From Centipeda noxia ATCC 43541 (GTDB taxonomy: Bacteria; Bacillota; Negativicutes; Selenomonadales; Selenomonadaceae): a stretch of 64,000 bases of DNA. Where the stretch lies: the NCBI RefSeq assembly GCF_000160555.1, contig NZ_GG749279.1, positions 408,778 to 472,777 on the forward strand, in the 5' to 3' direction. Shown one piece after another: positions 62,976 through 64,000 of the stretch (position 1 is the first letter of the stretch; the number at the start of each line of letters is the position of its first letter). The position numbers and the translations under genes are program-made. The notes below the pieces were generated by a model. It saw only the letters and a list, made by a program, of their open reading frames with translations, was not told the DNA's origin and did not search any database.

Positions 62976-64000
62976 TTACTCTTTCATAACACTTTTTAAC
63001 TCTTCTATATACTTTGATGTGTATTTATGAAGTATTTTTCTAAGAAGAAATACTTTTATATCATTATCATTGATCACATAGCGTACTTGACTGTTGAAAA
63101 GGGCATTTTGTGCAATTGAATCTGCTTCTTCTTCTGTCCATGTGTTAATCTCCTTCATTTCAGCTATGATTTTATGTGTCTGTTCAAATGATCTACTGGC
63201 CTCCAATGCCAATATAAGATCTGTTTTCTTCTTATCTTCCAATTTTCTACCGCTATCATGCTGTATTAGCTCATTTTGACAAGAATAATATTTTCTTTCC
63301 AGTTTCTCATTGATCGCGGTTCTAGTAATAATATCCTTTACCAGTCTATCCAATTCTTTTCCAACCGAATAATCTGCCGGAACAAAATACTTAATTCTTT
63401 CATCACGCATCATTTTATATACTTTACTCTTGTCGCTAGTTTCCAAATTATAGACACCAATAGAATATCCACCATAGGAGTTAACTAATTTCATACATGG
63501 AATATCTGTATCACTATCCCCGATATAAATCATATTTCTAAAAGGAACACGAAGCTGATCTGGAGCAAAGTGATCATTGACCTCTTGATTATTGACATCT
63601 AAAATCCCTTTTTCTATACGAAACAAGAACTGCGTTTTGTTCGTATAATTAACTACAAGTGCAGGCCATATAGCAACATCAGTTTCTTTATCAAATAAAA
63701 AGGAGCTAGCAAATATTCCTTCAAATTCATTTGCTATAGCCGTCCCCTCAATCATTTCACGTAGCCCAGAAGAAATAATATAATGTTCAACTTTTACACC
63801 TTCATCTACCCCATATTTCTTTATACGCTTGAACCAATCTTCTACTCCTGGAAACAACTTTACTTTTGAACCATAATCCTTTAATGCCGTTCGAGTAAAT
63901 AGTGTTTTCCCTTCCGAACGTTTCTTCATCTCATACATCCATGCAAGATTCTGATCCATATTGTTTTCCTTAGCAAGACTATTGGATTCATCCCAGAATT
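62976..64000 (-). CDS. HAD-like phosphatase family protein (5' end outside window)
   Basis: The frame is open to the window edge; residues before the first ATG (FWDESN, SLAKENN) join smoothly to DQNLAWMYEM, so the gene starts outside. The central part resembles HAD hydrolases: motif II in HYIISSGLREMIEGT and motif IV in MIYIGDSDTDIPCMK. Motif I would be upstream, out of view. A helical C-terminal part of about 110 residues with many Lys and Glu is not recognised. The gene is much more AT-rich than all others here, which suggests acquisition by transfer. No clear terminator was found, only a weak ATAATG/CATTAT hairpin at 62954-62971. Confidence 0.8.
   Translation of the reverse strand, partial: FWDESNSLAKENNMDQNLAWMYEMKKRSEGKTLFTRTALKDYGSKVKLFPGVEDWFKRIKKYGVDEGVKVEHYIISSGLREMIEGTAIANEFEGIFASSFLFDKETDVAIWPALVVNYTNKTQFLFRIEKGILDVNNQEVNDHFAPDQLRVPFRNMIYIGDSDTDIPCMKLVNSYGGYSIGVYNLETSDKSKVYKMMRDERIKYFVPADYSVGKELDRLVKDIITRTAINEKLERKYYSCQNELIQHDSGRKLEDKKKTDLILALEASRSFEQTHKIIAEMKEINTWTEEEADSIAQNALFNSQVRYVINDNDIKVFLLRKILHKYTSKYIEELKSVMKE

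Noticed and set aside
62976..63959. Treating the HAD-like gene as starting at the ATG at 63959
   Set aside because: The frame stays open to the window edge with sensible residues, and the HAD motif I is missing from the shorter version, so the gene is cut by the window.
1..64000. tRNA/rRNA genes, CRISPR arrays, insertion sequences, phage or toxin-antitoxin genes
   Set aside because: None recognised on either strand by reading; short tRNA genes could still be missed without a covariance search.

Overview
The window looks like chromosomal core from a diderm Firmicute of the class Negativicutes, most likely Selenomonas or a close relative. This is inferred from gene content, not from a search. 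Firmicute traits: RNase J, CvfB, YqeK, LCP, RsfS, CheV, the Prp protease paired with a pre-L27 carrying a cleavable N-terminus, and strong sigma-A promoters (TTGACA-N17-TATAAT type). Diderm trait: a small predicted outer-membrane beta-barrel with a C-terminal Phe (16943-17446). Most genes lie on the minus strand in long, tightly overlapping operons.

Layout. 1-3.5 kb (+): 3' part of lysC, an aminotransferase, rplM-rpsI, and an Rrf2-type regulator. 3.5-12.8 kb (-): orphan solute-binding protein, rimO, pncC, two secreted proteins of unknown function, a D-malate/tartrate-type dehydrogenase, galU and two tandem DUF445 membrane proteins. 13-17.4 kb (-): split transketolase, RNase J and the outer-membrane protein. 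17.5-25.5 kb (-): complete argCJBDFGH operon with its own promoter. 25.7-37.5 kb (-): hom-thrB; a DUF512 iron-sulfur protein with der and plsY; ispH-rpsA; recA-recX-guaA; yqeY and rpsU. 37.8-38.7 kb (+): an orphan ZnuA-type metal-binding lipoprotein. 38.8-44.2 kb (-): a five-gene peptide/nickel-type ABC importer behind a cobalamin riboswitch. 44.2-46.5 kb: divergent MATE efflux gene and Cof-type HAD gene. 46.5-52.9 kb (-): purE-C-F-M-N-H-D, with a PurH that has only the IMP cyclohydrolase half. 52.9-62.9 kb (-): rplU-prp-rpmA, then obgE-yhbY-proB-proA-(49-aa membrane peptide)-nadD-yqeK-LCP-rsfS-cvfB-cheV. 63-64 kb (-): an AT-rich HAD-like gene, cut by the window edge and possibly acquired.

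How the genes connect: lysC, hom and thrB serve aspartate-family synthesis; argCJBDFGH runs from N-acetylglutamate to arginine; proBA shares glutamate with it. The pur operon and guaA make purines, but purK, purL/Q/S, purB and the AICAR transformylase are not in the window. Several operons concern ribosome function or assembly (L13, S9, S1, S21, L21, L27, Der, Obg, YhbY, RsfS, RimO).

No tRNA, rRNA, CRISPR array, insertion sequence or phage gene was recognised, and I see no clear new multi-gene system. The most interesting signals are regulatory: the B12 riboswitch on a nickel/peptide-type importer, a terminator/SD-sequestering switch between rpsA and the DUF512 gene, an untracked 49-aa membrane peptide between proA and nadD, and the half-length PurH.
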